This document shows, piece after piece, positions 25,746 through 33,101 of a stretch of DNA of 36,421 nt. Position numbers and translations under genes: made by a program. Source of the stretch: an uncultured Flavobacteriaceae bacterium (lineage in GTDB: Bacteria; Bacteroidota; Bacteroidia; Flavobacteriales; Flavobacteriaceae); NCBI GenBank assembly GCA_905479435.1, contig CAJQMN010000017.1:1-36421 (forward strand). The letters run 5' to 3'. How positions within the stretch are numbered: position 1 is the first letter of the stretch; the number at the start of each line of letters is the position of its first letter. The notes below the pieces were generated by a model. The model was not told the DNA's origin and did no database searches. It saw only the letters and a list, made by a program, of their open reading frames with translations.

Positions 25746-26763
25746 ATGACTTAAGTAAACCATCTTTATTTTTTGGTAATAATTTATTGAATTTATTAAT
25801 GGTTTCTTCCATTGAAAGATCTGACTTTCCTCCCGCAGCATTATCATGACCGCCTCCATTAAAATTTTCTCTTGCAAATTTATTTACTGAAAATGTTCCT
25901 TTAGATCTAAAAGATATTTTTATGATTCCCTGTTCTTTGTCTTCTATAAAAATTGCCGCCATTACTATTCCTTTAATTGATAACGCATAATTCACAATAC
26001 CTTCGGTATCTCCTTTCTTAAAATTATTAGCTATTTTTTCCTCTTGTGTAAGCGTTATGTATGCTGTTTTATATACAGATTGAACTTTGAGATTTCTTAG
26101 TGCTTGTCCAAGTAATTGCAACCGTCCAAAAGAACTTGAATCATAAACTTTGCTATGAATTCTATCATTTTCTGCTCCCTTATCTATCAAATCGGCTATA
26201 ACTCTGTGCGTTAGACTCGTAGTTGATCTAAACCTAAATGAACCCGTGTCTGTCATGATACCCGTGTACAAACAGGTAGATATTTCTGAATCAATCAAGT
26301 TTAAGTCCTCCATTTTTTCAATAAAATGATATACCATTTGACAAGTAGAACACATTTCTACATCAGAATACATATAAGTAAATTCATCAGGTTGTTGGTG
26401 ATGATCAATTAACACAAAGTCTTTTTGATAACTTTCTAATGTATTTTGCATATCGTGACCAACTCTATGTAGTGCATTAAAATCTAATAGAAATATAATT
26501 TCGGAGGTGTTTATGGCTCTTTGAGACTGAGAATTTTGCCTATCAAACCTATATGTATTGTCTGAACCAGGGAGCCAATGTAAAAAATCAGGATATTCAT
26601 TAGGTACTATGACCGTTGGGGTATGTCCCTTCTTTTTTAAATAATGACACAAGCCTAATGAAGCTCCCATAGCATCTCCATCGGGGTTTCTGTGCCCAAC
26701 TATAACAACATTTCTAGGTGTTTCTAAAAATGATTTAAGTTCTTCAAATTGTTTCAAAATCAT
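25735..26763 (-). CDS. DHH family phosphoesterase (NrnA-like oligoribonuclease / pAp phosphatase)
   Basis: NrnA-type enzymes degrade short oligoribonucleotides and dephosphorylate pAp in the cytoplasm. The 342-residue protein has the metal-binding DHH motifs: HRNPDGDAMGAS (residues 24-35, Asp28/Asp30), LLDFNALHRVG (Asp94) and LIDHHQQP (DHH at 120-122). The DHHA1 substrate-binding domain ends with FNGGGHDNAAGG. The length and motif layout match NrnA rather than RecJ, which is much longer. It heads a five-gene minus-strand operon with three PPIase lipoproteins and a PAP2 phosphatase. The -7 box TATCTTCG ends only 6 bases before the ATG. Whether the substrate is nano-RNA, pAp or a cyclic dinucleotide product cannot be fixed from sequence. 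Confidence 0.92.
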   Translation of the reverse strand: MILKQFEELKSFLETPRNVVIVGHRNPDGDAMGASLGLCHYLKKKGHTPTVIVPNEYPDFLHWLPGSDNTYRFDRQNSQSQRAINTSEIIFLLDFNALHRVGHDMQNTLESYQKDFVLIDHHQQPDEFTYMYSDVEMCSTCQMVYHFIEKMEDLNLIDSEISTCLYTGIMTDTGSFRFRSTTSLTHRVIADLIDKGAENDRIHSKVYDSSSFGRLQLLGQALRNLKVQSVYKTAYITLTQEEKIANNFKKGDTEGIVNYALSIKGIVMAAIFIEDKEQGIIKISFRSKGTFSVNKFARENFNGGGHDNAAGGKSDLSMEETINKFNKLLPKNKDGLLKSYEV

Positions 26764-26769
26764 AAGTTG

Positions 26770-26777
26770 CGAAGATA
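26770..26777 (-). promoter_or_regulatory. Candidate -7 element of the DHH-PPIase operon
   Basis: On the minus strand this reads TATCTTCG, one mismatch to TAnnTTTG, and ends 6 bases upstream of the DHH gene ATG, so the mRNA would be nearly leaderless. No TTG is found at -33. The corresponding position overlaps the ndk -7 box on the other strand. Confidence 0.4.
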
Positions 26778-26798
26778 CAATTTTATTAAAAAATTATG

Positions 26799-26806
26799 TA
26801 CTTTTG
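26799..26806 (+). promoter_or_regulatory. -7 element of the ndk promoter
   Basis: TACTTTTG matches TAnnTTTG exactly and lies 31 bases upstream of the ndk ATG. The -33 region has no TTG, so activity may rely on the -7 box. It is only 21 bases away from the divergent DHH -7 box. Confidence 0.5.
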
Positions 26807-26837
26807 CCGCGATTTATAAAACATTATACAAAACAAA

Positions 26838-27257
26838 ATGGCAACAAACAGAACATTCACAATGATTAAACCAGACGGTGTCGAAAATGGACATACTGGT
26901 GCAATCTTAGATAAAATTAATTCGGCAGGTTTTAGAATAGTGGCAATGAAAAAAACACAAATGACAAAAAGCGATGCAGAAACATTCTATGCCGTTCACA
27001 ATGAACGTCCTTTTTTTGGTGAGTTAGTTGCATTCATGACAAGAGGTCCTATCGTAGCAGCTATTTTAGAAAAAGAAAATGCTGTTGAAGATTTTAGAAC
27101 TTTAATTGGTGCAACAAACCCAGCAGATGCTGCAGAGGGAACTATAAGAAAATTATATGCAACCTCTATGGGAGAGAATGCTGTTCATGGTTCTGATAGT
27201 AATGAAAATGCTGAGATAGAGGGTAATTTTCATTTTTCTGGAAGGGAAAAATTTTAA
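26838..27257 (+). CDS. ndk: Nucleoside diphosphate kinase
   Basis: Ndk transfers the gamma-phosphate of ATP to other nucleoside diphosphates through a phosphohistidine, balancing NTP and dNTP pools. The 139-residue protein begins [16 protein letters not shown]. The catalytic histidine is His117 in NAVHGSDS, and the nucleotide-binding [16 protein letters not shown] and [15 protein letters not shown] segments are intact. It stands alone on the plus strand, with its own -7 box upstream and a hairpin terminator 18 bases after its stop. The A/T-rich run just after the stop codon belongs to the terminator. Confidence 0.97.
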   Translation: MATNRTFTMIKPDGVENGHTGAILDKINSAGFRIVAMKKTQMTKSDAETFYAVHNERPFFGELVAFMTRGPIVAAILEKENAVEDFRTLIGATNPADAAEGTIRKLYATSMGENAVHGSDSNENAEIEGNFHFSGREKF

Positions 27258-27270
27258 AAATAAAAAATAA

Positions 27271-27300
27271 AAAAACCGAGCTAAATGCTCGGTTTTTTTT
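27271..27300. terminator. Bidirectional intrinsic terminator between ndk and the DUF721 gene
   Basis: CCGAGC (27276-27281) pairs with GCTCGG (27287-27292) around a 5-base loop. It is flanked by an A-run (27271-27275) and eight Ts (27293-27300), so it works in both directions for the two convergent transcripts. Confidence 0.92.
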
Positions 27301-27319
27301 TAATCACAGTTTAATACAA

Positions 27320-27616
27320 TTAGACCAACATCAACTTAGAAATCACTTTATCTCCAATTTCCTCATTAATCATTTTGATGATTTTTTCTTTACCATAGCT
27401 TAACTCTTCTCTTAAAACAGATGACGTTAACCTAATTATTAGTGTGTTTTTTTGTAATTCTACTGAATGCGTATACGAAGTTACTCCTTGTCCCATTAGT
27501 TTATGCCAAGCTTCTTCAACTTTTATCTTTTGCATTCCCTTAGATAAATTATTTTCTTTTATGAAAGATTTCATAAGTTGTTTAAGTGCTAAAGAATCAT
27601 TTTCTCTTTTAGACAT
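27320..27616 (-). CDS. DUF721 / DciA-like protein
   Basis: This 98-residue protein belongs to the DUF721 family, whose larger members include DciA, the ancestral loader of replicative helicase DnaB. Visible family features are KIKVEEAWHKLMGQGVTSYTH, corresponding to the conserved W..lvG..ia.hT pattern, and LTSSVLREELSYGKEKIIKMIN, corresponding to the s.vwa.eL......l...in pattern. It contains only the KH-like domain, as is usual in Bacteroidota. It lies downstream of recF on the same strand with a 53-base gap, a pairing common in this phylum that supports a role in replication. DciA function for this short form is inferred rather than shown. Confidence 0.88.
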   Translation of the reverse strand: MSKRENDSLALKQLMKSFIKENNLSKGMQKIKVEEAWHKLMGQGVTSYTHSVELQKNTLIIRLTSSVLREELSYGKEKIIKMINEEIGDKVISKLMLV

Positions 27617-27669
27617 AGAACTTCAGTTTTAGATAAATTATTGTGAACGTAAATCTTCCTTCTGTAAAA

Positions 27670-28749
27670 CTACATATTATAAATTTGGTATGATTTATTA
27701 CTTTGTTCAAGTATTTTTTTGATTCGTTCTGAATGCGTATCTGTAATAAATATCTGACCAAACTCATCATTATTTACCAATTCAATAATTTGAGAAACTC
27801 GATGCTCATCAAGTTTATCAAAAATATCATCTAAAAGTAGTATGGGAGTCAAATTAGATTGCTTTTTTATAAATTCAAATTGAGCAAATTTCAATGCTAT
27901 TAAATACGATTTCTGTTGTCCTTGAGAACCAAATTTTTTAACAGGGTAATTACCAATTTCAAAACTTAAGTCATCTTTATGTATACCAACAGTAGTATAC
28001 TGTAAGATTTTATCTTTTTCTAAATTTTTATTTAATAAATCTCTATAAGAAGAAATAAGTAATTGACTTTTGTATATTAAGTCTACTTGTTCTTTATCAT
28101 TTGAAATGATTTGATATTTAGAATTAAAAATGGGAATAAAGCTTTCTAAAAAACTTTTTCTTTTATCAAAAATATTGGCCCCGTAAGCAATTAACTGTTC
28201 ATTGTAAACTTCTAAATTAACTGCATCGAAGGTTCTATTTGCAGCAAAATACTTTAATAAGGCATTTCTTTGAGATAGTACTTTATTATAAGCTATAAGG
28301 TCTTTTAAATAAGTTTTATCTTGTTGAGAGATAACGCCATCAATAAACTTTCTTCGAGCATCACTTCCATCGGTAACTAAATCCCTGTCATAAGGAGAAA
28401 TAATTACTAGTGGGATTTGACCTACATGTTCAGAAAATTTATCATAAGCCTTTCCATTTCGCTTCAGAAGTTTCTTTTGTCCTTTTTTTAAACTACAGAT
28501 AATTTTTTCTTTTCTATCGTCTATAGTGTAATCACCTTCAACCATAAAAAAACTCTTAGTATGCTTAATATTTTGAACAGCAACAGGATTAAAATAGCTT
28601 TTTGTGAAAGACAAATAATAAATTGCATCTAAAATGTTAGTTTTACCAATACCATTTTGACCAACAAAACAATTAATTTTTTTTTCAAAATCAAAAGTTT
28701 TAGAATCAAAGTTTTTAAAATTAACTAAAGATAATTTTCGTAGATACAT
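27670..28749 (-). CDS. recF: DNA replication/repair protein RecF
   Basis: RecF is an SMC-like ATPase that, with RecO and RecR, loads RecA on gapped DNA and helps restart stalled forks. The 359-residue length is standard. Walker A is GQNGIGKT at residues 30-37 (Lys36). The ABC signature region is [15 protein letters not shown] and Walker B is [13 protein letters not shown]. The N-terminal [14 protein letters not shown] and the [13 protein letters not shown] arm segment are also typical. It is divergent from the TPR-protein gene across about 110 bases and followed by the DUF721 gene. In many bacteria recF sits beside dnaA-dnaN; here it does not. Confidence 0.97.
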   Translation of the reverse strand: MYLRKLSLVNFKNFDSKTFDFEKKINCFVGQNGIGKTNILDAIYYLSFTKSYFNPVAVQNIKHTKSFFMVEGDYTIDDRKEKIICSLKKGQKKLLKRNGKAYDKFSEHVGQIPLVIISPYDRDLVTDGSDARRKFIDGVISQQDKTYLKDLIAYNKVLSQRNALLKYFAANRTFDAVNLEVYNEQLIAYGANIFDKRKSFLESFIPIFNSKYQIISNDKEQVDLIYKSQLLISSYRDLLNKNLEKDKILQYTTVGIHKDDLSFEIGNYPVKKFGSQGQQKSYLIALKFAQFEFIKKQSNLTPILLLDDIFDKLDEHRVSQIIELVNNDEFGQIFITDTHSERIKKILEQSNKSYQIYNM

Positions 28750-28830
28750 AATTAAATTTTAAAGTCAATACGCTTCTGCAAATTATTGAAAAATTACGAT
28801 ATATTGGTTTTTAAATCCAATTAAAAAAAC

Positions 28831-28838
28831 TATTTTTG
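28831..28838 (+). promoter_or_regulatory. -7 element of the TPR protein-ribH promoter
   Basis: TATTTTTG is an exact TAnnTTTG match 23 bases upstream of the TPR-gene ATG. A TTG at 28804-28806 lies 24 bases further upstream, slightly longer than the usual spacing. The A/T-rich leader between this box and the ATG shows no Shine-Dalgarno sequence. Confidence 0.45.
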
Positions 28839-28861
28839 CCGAACAAATTTTTATAAAAAAT

Positions 28862-29629
28862 ATGGCAACATATAAGAAAAAAGGGTACAAACCTAAAGAC
28901 AAGAAAGAGCAAGAAGCTTTAGATATGCAGAGTACAACTGCAGAAGTTTTTAATACGCTAGACGATACTGCTTCAAAATCTGAGCAATGGATTGAAAGAA
29001 ACAGTAAGTCTTTATTTTATAGTTTAGTTGTTGTAATAGTTCTTATCCTTGGTTTTTTAGGATACAATAAACTTATAATTGAACCCAAAGAAGAAGCAGC
29101 CTCAAATGAACTTTCTTTCCCTAGAAAACATTTTAACGAAGCGGATTTAGCAGCAGGCTCTGAAATAGATTCTTTACTTCAACTTGGTTTAGACGGAGCT
29201 GACAATAAATATGGTTTTTTAGATATTTCTTCTCAATACAGTGGAACAAAAGCAGCAAATATTGCTAACTATTACGCAGGTATTTCTTACTTGAAGTTAA
29301 AAGAATATCAGAAGGCAATTGAATATTTAAGTAAATTTTCCTCTAACGATGAAATTCTTGGTCCAACTGCAATTGGAGCTATTGGAGACGCATTTGCTGA
29401 TATTGATCAGACAGAAGATGCCCTAGAGTATTACGAAAAAGCAGCTTACTTTAAAGATAATGAATTTACCACACCTTTATTTTTATTTAAAGCAGGAAGA
29501 ACGGCAATGGATTTAGGTCAATTTGCAAAAGCTGAGAAAATGTTCTCTCAGATAAAAGATGATTACCCTACTTCAGACATTGGTAAAGACATCGATAAAT
29601 ATATTTACAGCGCAAAATACGCTCAATAA
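28862..29629 (+). CDS. Membrane-anchored tetratricopeptide repeat protein (YfgM-like)
   Basis: This is a probable periplasm-facing TPR scaffold. The 255-residue protein has a Lys-rich cytoplasmic N-terminus (residues 1-48), one transmembrane helix (about 51-67, FYSLVVVIVLILGFLGY) and a helical domain with three to four TPR units from about 120 to 250. Repeats visible are KAANIANYYAGISYLKLKEY, QTEDALEYYEKAAYF and QFAKAEKMFSQIKDDYP. Architecture and length resemble E. coli YfgM, an ancillary Sec/chaperone factor, although detailed function in Bacteroidota is not established. It is 5 bases upstream of ribH, so the two are co-transcribed, an arrangement I recall from other flavobacteria. Confidence 0.85.
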   Translation: MATYKKKGYKPKDKKEQEALDMQSTTAEVFNTLDDTASKSEQWIERNSKSLFYSLVVVIVLILGFLGYNKLIIEPKEEAASNELSFPRKHFNEADLAAGSEIDSLLQLGLDGADNKYGFLDISSQYSGTKAANIANYYAGISYLKLKEYQKAIEYLSKFSSNDEILGPTAIGAIGDAFADIDQTEDALEYYEKAAYFKDNEFTTPLFLFKAGRTAMDLGQFAKAEKMFSQIKDDYPTSDIGKDIDKYIYSAKYAQ

Positions 29630-29634
29630 TTTCA

Positions 29635-30108
29635 ATGGCTACAACAAATTTATCACACTACGATAAAACAACAATCCCAAATGCGAATCATCTTCGGTTT
29701 GGGATTGTTGTTTCAGAATGGAATTCAGACATTACTGAAAACCTAAAAAAAGGTGCCATCAAAACCCTTTTAGATTGTGGTGCCAAGCAAGAAAATATTA
29801 TTTCTTGGAATGTTCCGGGTAGCTTTGAATTAGTTTATGGGTGTAAAAGAATGATAAAAACATTACAATTAGATGCCATCATAGCTATAGGAAACGTGAT
29901 TCAGGGAGAAACAAAACATTTTGATTTTGTTTGTAATGGAGTTACGCAAGGGATTGTAGACTTAAATCTAAAACACGACACTCCAATTATTTTTTGCGTT
30001 TTAACTGACAATACGAAACAACAATCTATTGATCGATCTGGAGGTAAGTACGGAAATAAAGGAATAGAATCTGCAATAGCAGCTATTAAAATGGCTTCTT
30101 TAAGTTAG
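29635..30108 (+). CDS. ribH: 6,7-dimethyl-8-ribityllumazine synthase
   Basis: RibH condenses the pyrimidine intermediate with 3,4-dihydroxy-2-butanone 4-phosphate, the product of the RibB domain encoded at 6397, to make the lumazine precursor of riboflavin. The 157-residue protein has VVSEWNSDITENLKKGA at the N-terminal substrate site, NVPGSFELVYGCKRM and GNVIQGETKHFDFV, with the catalytic His95. SGGKYGNKGIESA provides phosphate contacts near the C-terminus. It is 5 bases downstream of the TPR gene. No FMN riboswitch is seen, so regulation is probably not by that route. The oligomer is likely the usual pentamer or icosahedral shell. Confidence 0.97.
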   Translation: MATTNLSHYDKTTIPNANHLRFGIVVSEWNSDITENLKKGAIKTLLDCGAKQENIISWNVPGSFELVYGCKRMIKTLQLDAIIAIGNVIQGETKHFDFVCNGVTQGIVDLNLKHDTPIIFCVLTDNTKQQSIDRSGGKYGNKGIESAIAAIKMASLS

Positions 30109-30135
30109 ATTTAACAAAGGAACTTCACAACTATC

Positions 30136-30166
30136 TTGACCATTATTTTATTATTAAGTAACTTTG
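30136..30166 (+). promoter_or_regulatory. Promoter of the small membrane protein-mutL-rhomboid operon
   Basis: TTG (30136-30138) is followed after 20 bases by TAACTTTG (30159-30166), an exact TAnnTTTG. The ATG is 59 bases downstream. This is among the best-matching Bacteroidota promoters in the window and separates the ribH transcript from the mutL operon. Confidence 0.6.
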
Positions 30167-30225
30167 ACAAGCTACATGCTAAAAACCTAGTATTTGTAGT
30201 TTAATAAAAACTTACAAAGTACTGT

Positions 30226-30549
30226 ATGTCTATTATAAAAAGAAAAAACAAAAAATTTGATTATCAACCCAGATATTACAAAGGTGAGGGTAATCCGTAT
30301 GCTATAAAACACAAATTTGATGAATTTAGAAGTTCAACTGGAAGCAACACGAGTTTAAAAGGTAAAATTAATAATGCTATTAATGACTTAAAAGGAGATC
30401 AAAATATTGTAACAATTGATGATGAAAATTATCAATTAGATAATTCCCATTCAAATTCAAATAAAGTTGTTTTATATATAATCGCTGTTTTAGTACTTAT
30501 TTTTTTATTCATTATAGATTTTGATCTATCTATCTTTAACCAAAAATAA
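30226..30549 (+). CDS. Small single-pass membrane protein upstream of mutL
   Basis: I do not recognise a characterised function. The 107-residue protein has a basic N-terminus (IKRKNKKFDYQPRYYKGEGN), a hydrophilic middle and one C-terminal transmembrane helix at about residues 81-98 (VVLYIIAVLVLIFLFII), followed by a short tail. The FDYQPRYYKGEGNPY stretch looks conserved-type rather than random. I recall homologues in flavobacteria that are labelled riboflavin synthase subunit beta, apparently because of the neighbouring ribH gene; nothing in the sequence supports enzymatic activity. Its stop codon overlaps the mutL ATG by one base (TAATG), so translation of the two is coupled. Confidence 0.8.
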   Translation: MSIIKRKNKKFDYQPRYYKGEGNPYAIKHKFDEFRSSTGSNTSLKGKINNAINDLKGDQNIVTIDDENYQLDNSHSNSNKVVLYIIAVLVLIFLFIIDFDLSIFNQK

Positions 30550-32357
30550 TGTCAGACATTATTCAACTTTTACCTGATCACGTTGCCAATCAAATTGCTG
30601 CCGGAGAAGTAGTTCAAAGACCAGCCTCTGTTGTTAAAGAATTATTAGAAAATTCTATCGATGCTTCGTCTTCGTCAATACAGCTTATTATTAGAGATGC
30701 AGGAAAAACTTTAATACAAGTTATTGATAATGGAAAAGGCATGAGCACAATGGATGCTAAGCTATCATTTGAGCGACATGCAACTTCTAAAATAAGAGTT
30801 GCAGAGGACTTGTTTAAATTACACACCAAAGGGTTTAGAGGAGAGGCTATGGCCTCAATAGCTGCCATTTCCCATGTAGAAATGAAAACAAAGCAAAATT
30901 CTCAAGAAATCGGTACGCACATAAAAATTGAAGGCAGTAAAGTTACGTATCAAGAAATGACTGCAACACCAGTTGGAACTAATATTGCAGTAAAAAATTT
31001 ATTTTATAATATACCTGCTAGAAGAAATTTTTTAAAATCAGACACTATTGAAACCAGACACATTATTGATGAATTTCAACGTGTATCTTTAACTCACCCG
31101 GAAATAGCTTTTAGTCTTTATCACAATGATAACGAAGTATATCTTTTGAAAGCTAGTAATTTAAGAAAAAGAATTGTAGCTATTTTTGGAGCTAAAATGA
31201 ATGAAAAACTAGTACCCGTTTCTGAAGATACAGAAATGATATCAATTGAGGGTTTCATAACAAAACCTATCTTTTCAAAGAAGAAAAGAGGAGAACAATT
31301 TTTTTTTGTAAATAATCGTTATGTAAAAAGCCCTTATTTAAATCATGCCATAGTAGCTGCTTTTGAAGGACTGTTAGAGCATGGCTCACATCCATCTTAT
31401 TTTTTGTATTTGACTGTCCCATCTAAAAGTATTGACATCAACATTCATCCAACAAAAACTGAGGTGAAATTTGATGATGAAAAGGCGGTTTATGCTATTT
31501 TAAGAGCAACAGTGAAACACAGTTTAGGACAATACAATGTTGCTCCCATTCTAGATTTTAATAGAGACGCTACTTTAGATACACCCTATAATTTTACAAA
31601 ACAAGAATCGAAACCTTCTAGTCCAAAAATTACTATAGACCCCTCTTTTAACCCTTTTAGTAATGAAGACACTAATCAAAATAAATCTTCATATCAACAT
31701 GTAAAAGAAAGTTCAAATTGGGAAAGTTTGTATATCACCACAGATGAGGTTGAGCTGCAAGAAAAACTATTTAATGAAGAGCAAACTTACCCATCAAACA
31801 AAACAATTCAAATTCAAAGAAAATATTTATTGAGCTCCATTAAATCTGGTGTTGTTTTAATTCATCAGTCGCTAGCCCATCAACGAGTTCTTTACGAAGA
31901 ATTTTTAAACAGTTCATCACAAGAAGAGGTTCATAGTCAGCAATTATTATTTCCTATCACCATTTCATTTTCATCAACTGAAATAGAAATGATTTACACT
32001 TTAAAATCAGAATTAGAAAATGTAGGTTTTTGTTTTGATGAATTTACAAAAGAGTCAATTACAATTAAAGGGACTCCCATGTCTATCTCTGAAAGTAAGA
32101 TTTCAAAAATTTTAGAGGAACTTTTAGAAAATATTAATGTAGATGTTCCAGATATAAATTTTAAGCCCCTAGAGGTTATGGCATCCACGTTTGCAAAATC
32201 TATAGCTATTAAAACAGGTCACGTTTTATCACAAAAAGAACAAGAAAATCTTGTGAATAGTTTGTTTTCGTGTAAAGAGCCAAGTATTAGCCCGTCTGGT
32301 AAGGCAATATTTAAGACTTTAACCTTACAAGAAATTGATCATCTATTTGCCCGCTAA
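30549..32357 (+). CDS. mutL: DNA mismatch repair protein MutL
   Basis: MutL is the mismatch-repair matchmaker that links MutS recognition to strand removal. The GHKL ATPase half is intact: QIAAGEVVQRPASVVKELLE with ENSIDA, DNGKGM, RHATSKI, TKGFRGEAMASIAAIS and LFYNIPARRNFLK. A transducer domain runs to about residue 335, then a variable linker (about 340-420) and the C-terminal dimerisation domain. At the usual endonuclease motif DQHA(x)2E(x)4E this protein reads HQSLAHQRVLYE (His439 onward), so Asp, His and the first Glu are replaced. The family in Bacteroidota often deviates here, but this copy is further altered. The 602-residue length is normal. It follows the small membrane protein with a one-base overlap and precedes two rhomboid genes by 3 bases. 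Confidence 0.96.
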   Translation: MSDIIQLLPDHVANQIAAGEVVQRPASVVKELLENSIDASSSSIQLIIRDAGKTLIQVIDNGKGMSTMDAKLSFERHATSKIRVAEDLFKLHTKGFRGEAMASIAAISHVEMKTKQNSQEIGTHIKIEGSKVTYQEMTATPVGTNIAVKNLFYNIPARRNFLKSDTIETRHIIDEFQRVSLTHPEIAFSLYHNDNEVYLLKASNLRKRIVAIFGAKMNEKLVPVSEDTEMISIEGFITKPIFSKKKRGEQFFFVNNRYVKSPYLNHAIVAAFEGLLEHGSHPSYFLYLTVPSKSIDINIHPTKTEVKFDDEKAVYAILRATVKHSLGQYNVAPILDFNRDATLDTPYNFTKQESKPSSPKITIDPSFNPFSNEDTNQNKSSYQHVKESSNWESLYITTDEVELQEKLFNEEQTYPSNKTIQIQRKYLLSSIKSGVVLIHQSLAHQRVLYEEFLNSSSQEEVHSQQLLFPITISFSSTEIEMIYTLKSELENVGFCFDEFTKESITIKGTPMSISESKISKILEELLENINVDVPDINFKPLEVMASTFAKSIAIKTGHVLSQKEQENLVNSLFSCKEPSISPSGKAIFKTLTLQEIDHLFAR

Positions 32358-32360
32358 CTT

Positions 32361-33101
32361 ATGAATGGAATTAAACTTACAGAAGGAATAAAACATCTAA
32401 TAATTATTAATGTTATTTTATTTATTGGGCCGCAACTCATAAGTCTAGATCTTACCAATATTCTTGCTTTACATTTCCCAAAGAATGAAAATTTTGGTTT
32501 TTGGCAATATGTTACTCATATGTTTATGCATGGAAGTTTTGCTCATATTCTGTTCAATATGTATGGTCTATGGGCATTTGGTACACCTTTAGAAAAAATG
32601 TGGGGACGTAATAAGTTTTTATTTTTTTACTTCTCAGCAGGAATTGGAGCTGGATTAATTTACTCACTTGTTAATTATTATCAATTTAATAGTTACTTTG
32701 ATGTATTGATTCAGAATGGACTGAATTCAAATAATATTTCAAAAATATTAGATACAGGGGTGTATACCAATTATGCTGATATTATTACTTTATCTCAAGA
32801 AGAATTAAGTAAGTTTTATAGCTTATATCATACACCAGCAGTAGGTGCTTCAGGAGCTGTATATGGCGTTTTAGTTGCTTTTGGTATGTATTTTAAAGAT
32901 GCAAAATTGGCACTAATATTTTTTCCTGTTCCAATCGCAGCAAAATACTTCATTCCATTAATTTTGGTTGGAGATTTATTTTTTGGAATGACCAGATATT
33001 CAATAGGAAATGTAGCTCATTTTGCACATATAGGTGGAGCTATTATTGGTTTTATATTAGCTTATTACTGGAAAAATAATCAATTCAAATATTACAAATA
33101 A
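32361..33101 (+). CDS. Rhomboid family intramembrane serine protease (first of pair)
   Basis: Rhomboids cleave transmembrane helices of membrane proteins within the bilayer. The 246-residue protein has about six helices. The first-loop motif is HMFMHGSFAHILFNMYGLW, the catalytic Ser164 is in GASGAVYG, and His223 is in HFAHIGGAI, forming the Ser-His dyad. An unusual hydrophilic insert of about 45 residues (roughly 110-155) separates helices before the GASG helix, larger than in the second copy. It begins 3 bases after mutL and its stop abuts the start of the second rhomboid. The natural substrates in flavobacteria are unknown. The adjacency to mutL seems to be a lineage habit, not a functional tie. 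Confidence 0.93.
   Translation: MNGIKLTEGIKHLIIINVILFIGPQLISLDLTNILALHFPKNENFGFWQYVTHMFMHGSFAHILFNMYGLWAFGTPLEKMWGRNKFLFFYFSAGIGAGLIYSLVNYYQFNSYFDVLIQNGLNSNNISKILDTGVYTNYADIITLSQEELSKFYSLYHTPAVGASGAVYGVLVAFGMYFKDAKLALIFFPVPIAAKYFIPLILVGDLFFGMTRYSIGNVAHFAHIGGAIIGFILAYYWKNNQFKYYK

Noticed and set aside
25746-25877. N-terminal extension of GldI back to 25877
   Set aside because: The extension overlaps the DHH gene's DHHA1 coding sequence and would bury the lipoprotein signal peptide; the ATG at 25745 starts it exactly.
27276-27292. Hairpin after ndk as a regulatory RNA
   Set aside because: Its A-run, short GC stem and U-run between convergent genes are fully explained by a bidirectional terminator.
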